Shown here in pieces: positions 15,982 through 24,047 of a DNA stretch of 24,161 bases. The translations under genes were made by a program, and so were the position numbers. The notes below the pieces were generated by a model that was given only the letters and a program-made list of their open reading frames with translations, made no database searches and was not told where the DNA came from. Numbering within the stretch: position 1 is the stretch's first letter; each line of letters starts with the position of its first letter. The stretch is from positions 1 to 24,161 of IMG/VR virus record IMGVR_UViG_3300005935_000136. One strand, 5' to 3'. This stretch comes from a virus.

Positions 15982-17004
15982 ATGCCTAAAAAGAATTTTT
16001 GGACAGATAATAATAATGCGCATTTAAACCAATTAAAGAATTTACAGAAAGCTAATCCTGAAATGCCAAATTCTGATATAGCAAAAATTTTTGGAAAAAC
16101 AATTTCATCAATTGAATGTATTAAAAAACGCCATAACATAAAAATGATTCGGAGTAAAGTCACTAAAAAGGTTAATAACATAAGTGCGTTAAGTAGTATA
16201 AAGCCTATTAATTGGCACGTAGAGACGCGCAGAAGCGGTTCTATGGTTGAAAAACCGTTTAAGACATATTTACTATCAGCAGATTACCACCTACCGCATG
16301 AAGATAAACCAGCAGTAAAATCATTATTATATTTAATGGATGATATTAAATTTGACGGCTTTATTATCGTCGGAGATTATATGGATATGGAGCCTATTTC
16401 TCATTGGTTGAGAGAAGCGCAAAGGAATAGAACGCTTGAAAATAAAAGAATGCTAGAAGATTATATAGGTGGAAATAAACTTTTAGATGAATTTGATAAG
16501 CGCCTACCAAATGGTTGTGATAAGCATTTCTTTATGGGAAATCATGAAAGGTGGTATTGGGATTTAATCGAAAAAATTCCTGCATTAGAAGGGCTTTTAG
16601 ATCCTGGAATTGAGTTGAAATTAAAAGAGCGTGGTTATACTATATACCCTGTTAATCACATACAGAGATTTGGTAGACTATCTATTTGTCATGGTCAATA
16701 CCATAATCAGAATTATGTCTTAAAACATATTAATGAATTTAAAACGAATGTATTACACGCAGATATGCACTCACCACGTATGCGTTTTGAAAATTCTCCC
16801 GCAAAAGAAATCGCAATTGCTGGATATTGTTTAGGGTGTATGTGTAATATGAATCCAGATTATATGAAAAGCAGGGCGCACAAATGGTCACACGGATTTG
16901 CCGTGCTTTATTTATATGAAAATGGTTTTTTCGATATAGATATTAAACGTATTGTAAAGGGAAAATATGTTTACAATAATAAAATGTACGACGGAAATAA
17001 ATAA
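15982..17004 (+). CDS. Calcineurin-like metallophosphoesterase with N-terminal helix-turn-helix-like domain
   Basis: The ATG at 15982 follows GGAGG with five-base spacing and is chosen over an in-frame TTG at 15970. The product has 340 residues. The metal-binding motifs of the calcineurin-like family are present in order: D101-x-H103, G131-D132-x2-D135 (GDYMD), G186-N187-H188-E189, H237 (CHG) and H259/H263 (HADMH). The enzyme should hydrolyse a phosphoester or phosphodiester using two metal ions; its substrate (nucleic acid, nucleotide or protein) cannot be read from sequence. Residues about 15-55 look like a small homeodomain/SANT-type helix-turn-helix (DIAKIFGKTISSIECIKKRH), suggesting DNA targeting. 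It is the first gene of the DNA module, which supports a role on DNA. It is not obviously SbcD/Mre11. Confidence 0.8.
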   Translation: MPKKNFWTDNNNAHLNQLKNLQKANPEMPNSDIAKIFGKTISSIECIKKRHNIKMIRSKVTKKVNNISALSSIKPINWHVETRRSGSMVEKPFKTYLLSADYHLPHEDKPAVKSLLYLMDDIKFDGFIIVGDYMDMEPISHWLREAQRNRTLENKRMLEDYIGGNKLLDEFDKRLPNGCDKHFFMGNHERWYWDLIEKIPALEGLLDPGIELKLKERGYTIYPVNHIQRFGRLSICHGQYHNQNYVLKHINEFKTNVLHADMHSPRMRFENSPAKEIAIAGYCLGCMCNMNPDYMKSRAHKWSHGFAVLYLYENGFFDIDIKRIVKGKYVYNNKMYDGNK

Positions 17005-17024
17005 TATTTTCACTGGAGAAAATA

Positions 17025-17708
17025 ATGTGGAAAAAATTAAATAATTGGCTGTGGAAAGTATATCACAATAGAAGAAAAAAATCTTTTAAATCATATAGGT
17101 TAAAAGAAAATATCAATAGATTAAAATTAATACCGCTTGGTGCTTTAGGTAGTGTATTTGGCGCGAATGTATTAACAATTAATTATGAAAGATTGGTTTT
17201 AAATATAGGCACGGAAGATGCTCCTACGCATAGTTTGATATATTTAGGCGGTGGAGATCATAAAATTGCTGAGGCTGATACATTTTATTCTTTAAATAAA
17301 TTGGAGCGTTATTCTGGAAAGCGTGTAGTATTTCATTATTTTAAAGATCTAACTTTCGAAGAAGCTGAAGAAATTAAAGATAGAATTTATTATTTATTGA
17401 GTAAAAAATTGATATATGATTATAAGGGTTATATTGGATTTGTTACAAGGATATTACCATTTTTAAAAAAGATTAAAATCCTACAAGCTTCTGATACGAC
17501 GGTATTCTGTAGCGATGGTAACGTAGTAATTTATCACGGTGATCAAGAAAATACGGATAATGAAATAAATCATTGGGCGTTAATGAGAAATATTTCTGTA
17601 TTGTATGAAGCTAATGCGAATTGTCCTGCAGATATTTATGGATTTATGGAGCAGTTGCATGGAATGTTTCCAGAGAAAGTTGGGCGTATTGAATTAATGC
17701 CAGAGTAA
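17025..17708 (+). CDS. Permuted papain-fold protein (YiiX / NlpC-P60-like cysteine hydrolase)
   Basis: This 227-residue protein starts after TGGAGAA. The core fits permuted NlpC/P60 or YiiX/YebB-like enzymes: H69 in APTHSLIYLGGG, the strand-turn KIAEAD with E83, a YDYKGYIGF motif at 131-139, and C162 in VFCSDG as the probable nucleophile, the His coming before the Cys as in the permuted fold. Family members hydrolyse amide, ester or acyl bonds, for example in cell-wall peptides or lipids. The N-terminal 30 residues are highly basic with Trp residues but lack a clear signal peptide or membrane segment. It sits among DNA genes rather than lysis genes, so its substrate is unknown. Alternatives are a host-modifying enzyme or a wall hydrolase expressed early. 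Confidence 0.6.
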   Translation: MWKKLNNWLWKVYHNRRKKSFKSYRLKENINRLKLIPLGALGSVFGANVLTINYERLVLNIGTEDAPTHSLIYLGGGDHKIAEADTFYSLNKLERYSGKRVVFHYFKDLTFEEAEEIKDRIYYLLSKKLIYDYKGYIGFVTRILPFLKKIKILQASDTTVFCSDGNVVIYHGDQENTDNEINHWALMRNISVLYEANANCPADIYGFMEQLHGMFPEKVGRIELMPE

Positions 17709-17739
17709 TTTAAATTTTTTTATTTGTGAAAGGTTTAAA

Positions 17740-19923
17740 ATGAAAACTATAAGCTACAGTAGCATGAAGACATTTTCAGAGTGTCCTCTAAGATATAAAT
17801 TTAATTATATTGATAGGATAAGAGTTCCGTATAAGACTAATATATATGGAGCTTTTGGTTCTGCAGTTCATTTGTGTATTGAAACATTTTATAATCAGGG
17901 GAAATTTGAGCGGTCTGATTTACTTGATTTATGGAGTGGTAGTTTTCATAAAGAAATGTCAAAGCCTAGCGTAGAAAAAACTTCCGAGAAAGAACTCACC
18001 AGATTATTCAATCAAGGTTATCCAATCTTACAAAAATTTTACTCAACTCAAGAGCGGCAGGGTTTATTAAAAAAACCTATTGCAACAGAGTTGGCGTTTA
18101 ATATTCCGTGCAAAAATAAGCACGGGGATAATGTTATATTAATAGGTAAAATAGATAGTGTATTTAAAACTGATGATGGTTTTGAGATTGTAGACTATAA
18201 AACTACAGCTAGTAAAATTCAATGGAATGATACAAGAGTGACATTACAATTAGTTATTTATTATATAGCGTTTACGATGATGAGAAAGGCGCATAAAACA
18301 ATACCGCGTAAAGTATGCTTACATTTTTTAAGACCTGGAATTAAAACTTATTTTAATATTACAAAACATGATCAAATTAAGGCGCTGAAAAGTATTAATA
18401 AACATTTGTTTGATGTACGCCATTCTAATTTTCAAGCTACACCTTCAAAAGAAAGTTGTAAATATTGTCAATATACTCACCTATGTAATGCAAATCAAAT
18501 TAAAGAAAAAGGTATTATTAAGGGTGCGTTATTTCCATATCAGCAGGTTGATGTTGGAAAATGCATTGAAAAAAAAACGATATTAAACGCTAACGATGTA
18601 GGGCTTGGCAAAACAGTTGAGATGATTTACACAGCAGAATATTTAAGAAAACATAATAAAATAAAAAATGTTTTAATTGTATGTCCAAATAATTTAAAAT
18701 TTCAATGGAGAGATGAAATATATAAGTTTATTAAAAATCCTGAAATTACTTGTATAGATGGATCAAAAAGAGATCGTGCTATATTATATCAGCAAAATAC
18801 TTTTTGGAATATTATTAGTTATGACTTATTGCAGAGAGACGATCAGTATATTGAAAGGCAGTGGGATGCGGTGGTATTAGATGAAGCAAGTGCTTTTAAA
18901 AATTGGAAAACAGATATTTCAAAATCTATTAAAAAATTAAATATTAATAAGAAAACAAATTATAAATTTATATTAACAGCAACACCCATTGAAAATAATT
19001 TATCAGAAATATACAATATGATAAGGTTTTTAGACTTTAGGGTATTGGGAAAATTTAGTTCGTTTCAGTATAACTATATTGGTAAAAGAGATTTTTTTAA
19101 TCGTATATGTGAGTATAAAAATATACAGCAATTTATTCAAAAAATACAGCCAATATTAATTAGAAATAGAATTGATGATGTGCATAAAGATATTCCTAAG
19201 CATATTATAAAAAACTTATATCTTGATTTTTTACCGAAGCAAGAAAAATTGTATAATGCTACTGTTAAAAATTTGCAAGTTTATTTAGAGAAAAAAATAT
19301 ATGCAAAGAAAAAAGATAAAGTTATTGATGCTTTTGCTTTAAGCAAGTTTACATATTTAAGAGAGATATGTAATTCAACAGAACTTGTTAGCGATAGCAA
19401 ATATTCTGCTAAATTAGAGAAATTAAAATTAATATTAAAAGATATAAATCCGAATAAGGTAATTATTTTTTCAGAGTTTTCTTCTATGGTTAAGATATTA
19501 AAAAGGGAATTAGGAAATAGCGCTATGACAATTACTGGAAAAGACAGCGCTAAAGAGAAGTACGGAAAAATTAAAAAATTTGAACAGTCAAAAAGTACAA
19601 ATATCTTATTAGCTACAGATGTAATTAAATACGGATCAAATTTACAGTTTGCTCACTATTTAATTAATTTTGATTTACCATTTACATATGCAGCGTTTAC
19701 GCAAAGGATTGGAAGGGAGCGCAGAATTGGTCAAAAATATAATGTAATAGTTATTAATTTATTGATGAAAAATAGTTGTGAAGATAGAATTATGGATATT
19801 TTAAGGTATAAGAAAAAGCTTGGAGAAATTATGGACGGCGCTAAATTTGATACAATTGAAATACCAAAATCTGATGGTGTGACAAACAAAACATTAAATA
19901 AACTTATCAAACAAAGAGGATGA
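17740..19923 (+). CDS. PD-(D/E)XK nuclease fused to SNF2-type helicase
   Basis: This 727-residue protein joins two enzymes. Residues 1-255 form a RecB/Cas4-type nuclease: H44, D139 (GKIDS), D152-Y-K154 (VDYKT), Q170 and LVIYY, plus four cysteines placed as in iron-sulfur RecB-like nucleases, C15 and C240-x2-C243-x5-C249. Residues about 262-700 form an SNF2 superfamily 2 helicase/translocase: FPYQQ, Walker A DVGLGKT (286-292), the DEAS box (381-384), TATP (413-416) and motif VI QRIGRERRIGQ (655-665). No internal ribosome site lies at the junction, so it is a true fusion. It probably resects or repairs phage DNA, or resolves intermediates before packaging. Motif I is NDVGLGKT instead of the usual DEMGLGKT. 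Upstream is the papain-fold gene; downstream, a zinc-finger protein and DnaB. Confidence 0.88.
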   Translation: MKTISYSSMKTFSECPLRYKFNYIDRIRVPYKTNIYGAFGSAVHLCIETFYNQGKFERSDLLDLWSGSFHKEMSKPSVEKTSEKELTRLFNQGYPILQKFYSTQERQGLLKKPIATELAFNIPCKNKHGDNVILIGKIDSVFKTDDGFEIVDYKTTASKIQWNDTRVTLQLVIYYIAFTMMRKAHKTIPRKVCLHFLRPGIKTYFNITKHDQIKALKSINKHLFDVRHSNFQATPSKESCKYCQYTHLCNANQIKEKGIIKGALFPYQQVDVGKCIEKKTILNANDVGLGKTVEMIYTAEYLRKHNKIKNVLIVCPNNLKFQWRDEIYKFIKNPEITCIDGSKRDRAILYQQNTFWNIISYDLLQRDDQYIERQWDAVVLDEASAFKNWKTDISKSIKKLNINKKTNYKFILTATPIENNLSEIYNMIRFLDFRVLGKFSSFQYNYIGKRDFFNRICEYKNIQQFIQKIQPILIRNRIDDVHKDIPKHIIKNLYLDFLPKQEKLYNATVKNLQVYLEKKIYAKKKDKVIDAFALSKFTYLREICNSTELVSDSKYSAKLEKLKLILKDINPNKVIIFSEFSSMVKILKRELGNSAMTITGKDSAKEKYGKIKKFEQSKSTNILLATDVIKYGSNLQFAHYLINFDLPFTYAAFTQRIGRERRIGQKYNVIVINLLMKNSCEDRIMDILRYKKKLGEIMDGAKFDTIEIPKSDGVTNKTLNKLIKQRG

Positions 19924-19924
19924 T

Positions 19925-20335
19925 ATGTATAAAAAAATGTTTCAATATTTTTTAAATAAATATATAGAACTTAATAAAAAAAAGTATGTATATTTTAAAA
20001 ATAGAAGTGGCATTGAATTAATGAAAATTAAAAGGCTCAAGTTAACAGAGGTAGAATTTATAGCATTTATAGATTATTTGTATGAAAAGAAAAAGCTAAT
20101 ATCAATTAATTTTTTAGCTATACAGGTTAATGATTTTCATGCGTCTGGTGAATATCGGTCAAACGAAGAAATAAAAATGGAAATATTGCATCAAGATATT
20201 ATGAAAATACGTTATGATATTATAAACAATTGTACGCTATGTAACAAAACTGGCTATATTAATAAAACAGAACAATGTTCTTGCATGAAAAAGTTTATGA
20301 AAATTAGAGATAGAATGAGGAAGGGGTCTGTATGA
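19925..20335 (+). CDS. Small zinc-finger protein upstream of the replicative helicase, function unknown
   Basis: This 136-residue, very basic protein starts one base after the nuclease-helicase stop. The C-terminal part contains C103-x2-C106-x11-C118-x-C120 (CTLCNKTGYI, then QCSCMKK), likely a zinc-binding knuckle. The N-terminal two thirds are helical and Lys/Tyr-rich. The family is not recognised. Some helicase loaders and replication accessory proteins combine a small zinc cluster with a helical domain, and this gene stops inside the start of the DnaB-type helicase (ATGA overlap at 20332-20335), so a loader or accessory role is a reasonable guess. It lacks a Walker motif, so it is not an AAA+ loader of the DnaC/DnaI type. 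An alternative is a small DNA-binding regulator. Confidence 0.6.
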   Translation: MYKKMFQYFLNKYIELNKKKYVYFKNRSGIELMKIKRLKLTEVEFIAFIDYLYEKKKLISINFLAIQVNDFHASGEYRSNEEIKMEILHQDIMKIRYDIINNCTLCNKTGYINKTEQCSCMKKFMKIRDRMRKGSV

Positions 20336-21654
20336 ATTTAAAACAAACAGATATTGAAAATAAAGTATTAAAATTAATGATGAAAAATAGTAGAACATAT
20401 CCATATATAGCTAATAAATTAAAGAAGGTTCATTTTGCATCAAAAGAACATAAAGCTATATTTAATTTTTTATATAATTATTATCAGGCATATGGTAAGC
20501 GTGCTACTTATAAAATCTTTTTAAGAAAATTATCTGATAAGGGAGAGAAAAAACTCAATAGATATAAATTAATATTCAAGAAAATATTGCAAGATAAAGT
20601 ATTGTTAAGGGAGCTGCCTTATTATATAAAAGAGATTATTAAAAGTTATAAGGCAAGAAGATTTTTAGTATCTGTGTATTCAGCAAATCAGCAAATTAAT
20701 AATGGAAATGTAAGTAGGGCGATAGATACACTTCACGGGCAATTAACAAATTTACAGCAAGAGGGAAATGATCATATAATTAGAGAGGGTGGTTATCTTG
20801 AAAGCGTTAAGCAGCGCGGAAAAGAACTTGTAAATAAAAGTTATTATTTCGGTGAGTATATGGGCGTGCCTACAGGGCTTAGGGTATTTGATAGATGTTA
20901 TGGCGGGGTATATCCTGGAGAATTAGGGGTTATAGTTGGCGGCACTGGAAAAGGCAAATCTGTATTGCTTTTAAATTTTGCAGTAAATGCTACGAAATTA
21001 AAATTGCCAGTAGTTATTGTAACTATTGAGATGTCAAAACTTCAATATGAGTACAGGCTTGATTCAAGATTATCGCAAATAGAGGCTAATAAATTCCGCA
21101 AAAAAGAATTATCAAATTTAGAGATTAAGCAATGGATTAAAAGGATGCGTAAATTTCGCAAAAGTGGCAAGATATATATTATAGATATACCAGAGGGAGC
21201 CAATGCAGATTTAATTAATATGAAATTAAAAGATGCTGAACGGTATTTAAAAACTGATAAATATTTATTGATAGTAGATTATTTAAATCTAATGGTTCCT
21301 AATAGAAATATATCTGGTGGAAATAATGACTGGCAGGTGCTTGGTGAAATATCAGAGAATTTAAAACAGCTTGCAAGAAAGAAGAATATTCCTGTATGGA
21401 CGGCAAGTCAACTTTCAAAGCAAGGCGCAAAGAAATCTGCATTAAATGCTGAGGATGTTGGATATGCTTATAAAATTTCTGCTGATTCTGATTTTCAGCT
21501 TGGTTTAATACAAACTAATGAGATGGAAGAAGAGGGTATTTTAAAGATTGTATGTATGAAGGGGAGATCTGGAAAATTTCCAGCTATAATTTGTTATCCT
21601 GATTTTAAAAGGATGCGACTTAATGATAGTGATTCATTAGAGGAAAAAATATAA
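20332..21654 (+). CDS. DnaB-type replicative DNA helicase
   Basis: This 440-residue protein starts in the previous stop codon (ATGA). Residues about 5-110 resemble the DnaB N-terminal helical domain, shorter than in bacterial DnaB. The RecA-like motor contains Walker A GGTGKGKS (203-210), the TIEMS strand with E233 (motif H1a), Walker B LLIVDYLNLM (312-321, D316), and the ASQLS motif with Q360, followed by a segment of the KSALNAEDVGYAYKISADSD type. It should form a hexameric ring that unwinds the fork using ATP and recruit the primase encoded further downstream. The helicase, sigma-like and primase genes are tightly packed with an HNH gene inserted between them. Expression is presumably coupled to its upstream neighbour through overlapping start and stop. 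Confidence 0.92.
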   Translation: MNLKQTDIENKVLKLMMKNSRTYPYIANKLKKVHFASKEHKAIFNFLYNYYQAYGKRATYKIFLRKLSDKGEKKLNRYKLIFKKILQDKVLLRELPYYIKEIIKSYKARRFLVSVYSANQQINNGNVSRAIDTLHGQLTNLQQEGNDHIIREGGYLESVKQRGKELVNKSYYFGEYMGVPTGLRVFDRCYGGVYPGELGVIVGGTGKGKSVLLLNFAVNATKLKLPVVIVTIEMSKLQYEYRLDSRLSQIEANKFRKKELSNLEIKQWIKRMRKFRKSGKIYIIDIPEGANADLINMKLKDAERYLKTDKYLLIVDYLNLMVPNRNISGGNNDWQVLGEISENLKQLARKKNIPVWTASQLSKQGAKKSALNAEDVGYAYKISADSDFQLGLIQTNEMEEEGILKIVCMKGRSGKFPAIICYPDFKRMRLNDSDSLEEKI

Positions 21655-22289
21655 TGCCAAGTGGTGTATACAAAAGGACGAAGGCACATTGTAATAGTGC
21701 GAGGAAGAATAGCCTGTTAAGAAAAAATACTGCGCATACGCAATCAACTAAAGATAAAATTTCTAAAGCATTAATTGGCAATATAAATGGACATGGAACC
21801 TTAGGAACAAAAAGAATGTTTACTTCTGATATTGCTAGAAGAAATTTATCATTAGCTGGTTGCGGTAGAATTATATCAAAAAGAATTAGGAATAAAACAT
21901 CAAAAACATTAATGGGGCATAAAGTTAGTTTAAAGACAAGAAGAAAAATTTCACGTCATCATATTATAACTGGATGTTCTTCTATGGAAAATAATTCAGC
22001 ATGGTGTGGTGGTATATCTTTTTTACCATATACTAGTGAATTTAATAAACATCTTAAAAGAAGGATTAGAAAAAGAGATAAAAATATTTGTCAATTATGT
22101 TGTAAAAGAAAATATGGGGTAGAATTAGCAGTGCATCATATAGATTATAATAAGAAAAATTGTAAAGAAAATAACTTAATAGCATTACACAGAAGTTGTA
22201 ATTGCAATGTTAATGCTAATAGAGATTATTGGTATGCTTATTTTAAATATATAATCAAAGCAAGGCGAGGAGGAGATGACAATGAATAA
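21654..22289 (+). CDS. HNH endonuclease with NUMOD3-like motifs (probable homing endonuclease)
   Basis: This 211-residue, very basic protein begins with an ATG overlapping the helicase stop by one base. The C-terminal HNH finger has C146-x2-C149, H161-H162, N173/N174, H179 and C182-x-C184 (HHIDYNKK; LIALHRSC). The N-terminal half holds short NUMOD3-type DNA-binding repeats: STKDKISKAL and LKTRRKISRH. Free-standing nucleases of this design cut a site in related phage genomes and spread by repair, often sitting in replication genes. No ribosome site other than the coupled stop-start is evident, and no intron border or disrupted gene is seen, so it is intercalated rather than intron-borne. It overlaps the sigma-like gene by 8 bases. 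Low expression is expected. Confidence 0.88.
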   Translation: MPSGVYKRTKAHCNSARKNSLLRKNTAHTQSTKDKISKALIGNINGHGTLGTKRMFTSDIARRNLSLAGCGRIISKRIRNKTSKTLMGHKVSLKTRRKISRHHIITGCSSMENNSAWCGGISFLPYTSEFNKHLKRRIRKRDKNICQLCCKRKYGVELAVHHIDYNKKNCKENNLIALHRSCNCNVNANRDYWYAYFKYIIKARRGGDDNE

Positions 22290-22830
22290 AGCAGAATTGT
22301 TTGATGAAGTGAAAAAAGATTACAGTAAATATATTTCTTATTGTGCTAGTAGATTCTACGAAGAGCATAAATACTTTTTAGATATTATTTATCATTCTGA
22401 AGATATGGAGCAAATGGTTTATTTGCAACTATGGAAGTATATAGGGCGTTACGATAAAACTAAATCATCATTAAAGTCATACATTGTTATGATTATGAAA
22501 TCAATGTTTTCTAAGTGCTTATATTTAAGTAATGCTGAAAAGCGTCAAATTAAAAAGGCTTGCTCTTTAAATCAAAAAAGGGTTAATGATAATGGTGATA
22601 CAATGACGCTTGAAGATATGCTTGTGGATACTACAGTTCCAAATAAAGATGATAATTTAAGTGAATTTTTTTATAGGCAGATTTTAAAAGAAACTTATAA
22701 TAGAATATATGATCTTGTAAAGCAGGGATATAGTTATGGTGAAATTGGAAAAATGTTTAATGTGAGCCGTCAGCGTATAGGGCAAATTATGAAAACTATA
22801 GGTAAGGATATTAGAAAATATGAAAATTAA
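22282..22830 (+). CDS. Sigma-70-like RNA polymerase factor
   Basis: The ATG at 22282 lies eight bases from AGGAGG (22268-22273), better placed than the in-frame ATG at 22276 that is only two bases from it. The product has 182 residues. Residues about 35-80 follow sigma region 2 (SEDMEQMVYLQLWKYIGRYD, then SLKSYIVMIMKSMF), which binds the -10 element and the polymerase clamp. Residues about 146-178 are a region 4 helix-turn-helix (GYSYGEIGKMFNVSRQRIGQ), which would contact the -35. Size and two-domain layout match extracytoplasmic-type sigma factors and phage-encoded late sigma-like proteins. It may direct late or middle transcription. Its own operator is not identifiable. It overlaps the HNH gene and the primase gene (11 bases), so the three are probably co-translated. 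Confidence 0.78.
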   Translation: MNKAELFDEVKKDYSKYISYCASRFYEEHKYFLDIIYHSEDMEQMVYLQLWKYIGRYDKTKSSLKSYIVMIMKSMFSKCLYLSNAEKRQIKKACSLNQKRVNDNGDTMTLEDMLVDTTVPNKDDNLSEFFYRQILKETYNRIYDLVKQGYSYGEIGKMFNVSRQRIGQIMKTIGKDIRKYEN

Positions 22831-23821
22831 TAAGATAGTAAAGAAAATTAATTTAATTAAACTATTGAATAAGCTTGGTATTAAAAATATAAAACCACTA
22901 GATGAAAATACAATGTTTTCTTGCCCCTTTCACAAAGATGATAATCCTTCATGTGGCATTAAAAAAAATACAGGTCAATACCATTGTTTTTCATGCGGAG
23001 AAAGCGGAAGCCTAATTGAGTTCATAGCTAAAATAAAAACCATTAGCAACAAAGAAGCTGTTCAATATTTAAGTAATTTTGCAGGTATTAGCGTAGGGTC
23101 GTTATTGATTAGCAGCAAAACAGTATTTAGACAATTAAAAAAAATGATTAAATTAAACAAAAAACAAAAGGTTAAAAAAGAGATTGAATATAATATTGAG
23201 TTACCATTAAATGTAAATGATAATTATTACGCTTGCATTCAGTATTTTGAAAATAGGGGTATTGATAAATATACAATGAAAAAACATAACATAACATTTT
23301 GTACTGAAGGGTTTTATAAGAATAGAGCTATTATACCAATATATAAACCTGATGGATCTTTACTCACTTTTGAAGCCAGAGATATTACTGGTATGGCAGA
23401 AAAAAAAGTGCTATATCCAAAAAATACAAAAGTAAACAATACATTATTTAATTTTGATAAGGTGTATAGACATAAAGAAGTTATAATTGTAGAAGGATTA
23501 ATGGACGCTTTATATTTAGATCAAAGAGGCTTTAATGTAATTTCAACTTATGGCGCAAATATTTCAGAAACACAAGAGGAATTATTAAGTCTAAATTTTA
23601 AAAAAATATATATAGCGTATGATGGTGATAAGGCTGGACGTAATGCAACTATTAAATGTGGTGGCGCGCTGGATTTACACTTATCGGTGTATGTTATTAC
23701 ACTAAAAAATGGAACTGATCCAGATAGTTATTCAACTAGTGAATTTACACGGTTATATAATAAGGCTATATCATATCAGCAGTATGTTTCAAACAAGCTT
23801 TTAAATAGATATAGTATATAA
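22820..23821 (+). CDS. DnaG-type DNA primase
   Basis: This 333-residue protein overlaps the sigma-like gene by 11 bases. Residues 30-65 form a CHC2 zinc finger: C35-P-F-H38 and C56-x2-C59 (QYHCFSCG) that binds the template. Residues about 160-190 include a conserved NRAIIPIYKPDGSL turn, and residues 221-305 form the TOPRIM fold with E225 (VEGLMDAL), D268-G-D270 (YDGDKAGRNA) and D300-P-D302-x-Y, which bind the catalytic metals. It should make RNA primers at the fork with the DnaB-type helicase encoded upstream. It is shorter than cellular DnaG and lacks the C-terminal helicase-binding domain, so the partner contact is probably through another region. Family placement is firm. Confidence 0.92.
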   Translation: MKINKIVKKINLIKLLNKLGIKNIKPLDENTMFSCPFHKDDNPSCGIKKNTGQYHCFSCGESGSLIEFIAKIKTISNKEAVQYLSNFAGISVGSLLISSKTVFRQLKKMIKLNKKQKVKKEIEYNIELPLNVNDNYYACIQYFENRGIDKYTMKKHNITFCTEGFYKNRAIIPIYKPDGSLLTFEARDITGMAEKKVLYPKNTKVNNTLFNFDKVYRHKEVIIVEGLMDALYLDQRGFNVISTYGANISETQEELLSLNFKKIYIAYDGDKAGRNATIKCGGALDLHLSVYVITLKNGTDPDSYSTSEFTRLYNKAISYQQYVSNKLLNRYSI

Positions 23822-23940
23822 TACATGAGGTGTTGAGCCTATATAATGGCTCCTACGCTTCAGCAATTAGGTTTTAACGCCGTATTCCTTCTATATAGTA
23901 CCAATACCCCTAAACCATATAACATAGCCTTAAACGCAAT
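23822..23940. other. Non-coding region after the primase gene with a small hairpin
   Basis: Together with 23941-24078 this is a roughly 257-base stretch without a credible gene. GAGCC (23835-23839) and GGCTC (23848-23852) form a 5-bp stem around TATATAAT. CTATATA occurs again at 23892-23898. The stretch is less purine-rich than the coding strand around it, with more C. I see no tRNA, iteron array or reading frame of useful length. It could be a small RNA, an origin or only a spacer. Confidence 0.35.
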
Positions 23941-23995
23941 AAATAGATGGCTTTAAATGGCTTTAATATAAGCTATTCAAAGCGGTCTATTTTTT
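23941..23995 (+). terminator. Probable Rho-independent terminator of the DNA metabolism operon
   Basis: AAATAGATGGCTTT (23941-23954) pairs with AAAGCGGTCTATTT (23979-23992) over 14 positions, with one G-U and one G-G mismatch. The loop is 24 bases, itself able to form GCTT/AAGC pairs. A run of six T residues (23990-23995) overlaps the end of the 3' arm. It ends the operon of the primase gene and precedes a new promoter, the expected layout. The large loop is the weak point. Confidence 0.6.
23947..23966 (+). repeat. Tandem repeat of a 10-mer
   Basis: ATGGCTTTAA occurs twice in direct succession (23947-23956 and 23957-23966), inside the putative terminator at 23941-23995. The first copy lies in the 5' arm, the second in the loop, so the stem may pair in two alternative ways. 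Confidence 0.75.
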
Positions 23996-24018
23996 ATTCA
24001 TTGTAACAAAAATAAGAC

Positions 24019-24047
24019 TTGTAATTTTCCGTTTTATAGGTTATACT
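24019..24047 (+). promoter_or_regulatory. Sigma-70-type promoter for the last gene
   Basis: TTGTAA (24019-24024) and TATACT (24042-24047) are separated by 17 bases, a standard host sigma-70 layout with four of six and five of six consensus matches. Transcription should begin near 24054. The next gene's ribosome site AAGGAGG (24066-24072) follows immediately, so the leader would be short. This is the best-scoring promoter by eye in the window and probably drives an early gene set. Confidence 0.65.

Noticed and set aside
15982-17004. SbcD/Mre11 nuclease identity for the phosphoesterase
   Set aside because: General metal motifs are present, but no SbcC partner gene is nearby and the N-terminal helix-turn-helix is not part of that family.
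23860-23950. Minus-strand frame of about 26 codons in the non-coding region
   Set aside because: Too short, without a ribosome site or recognisable product.
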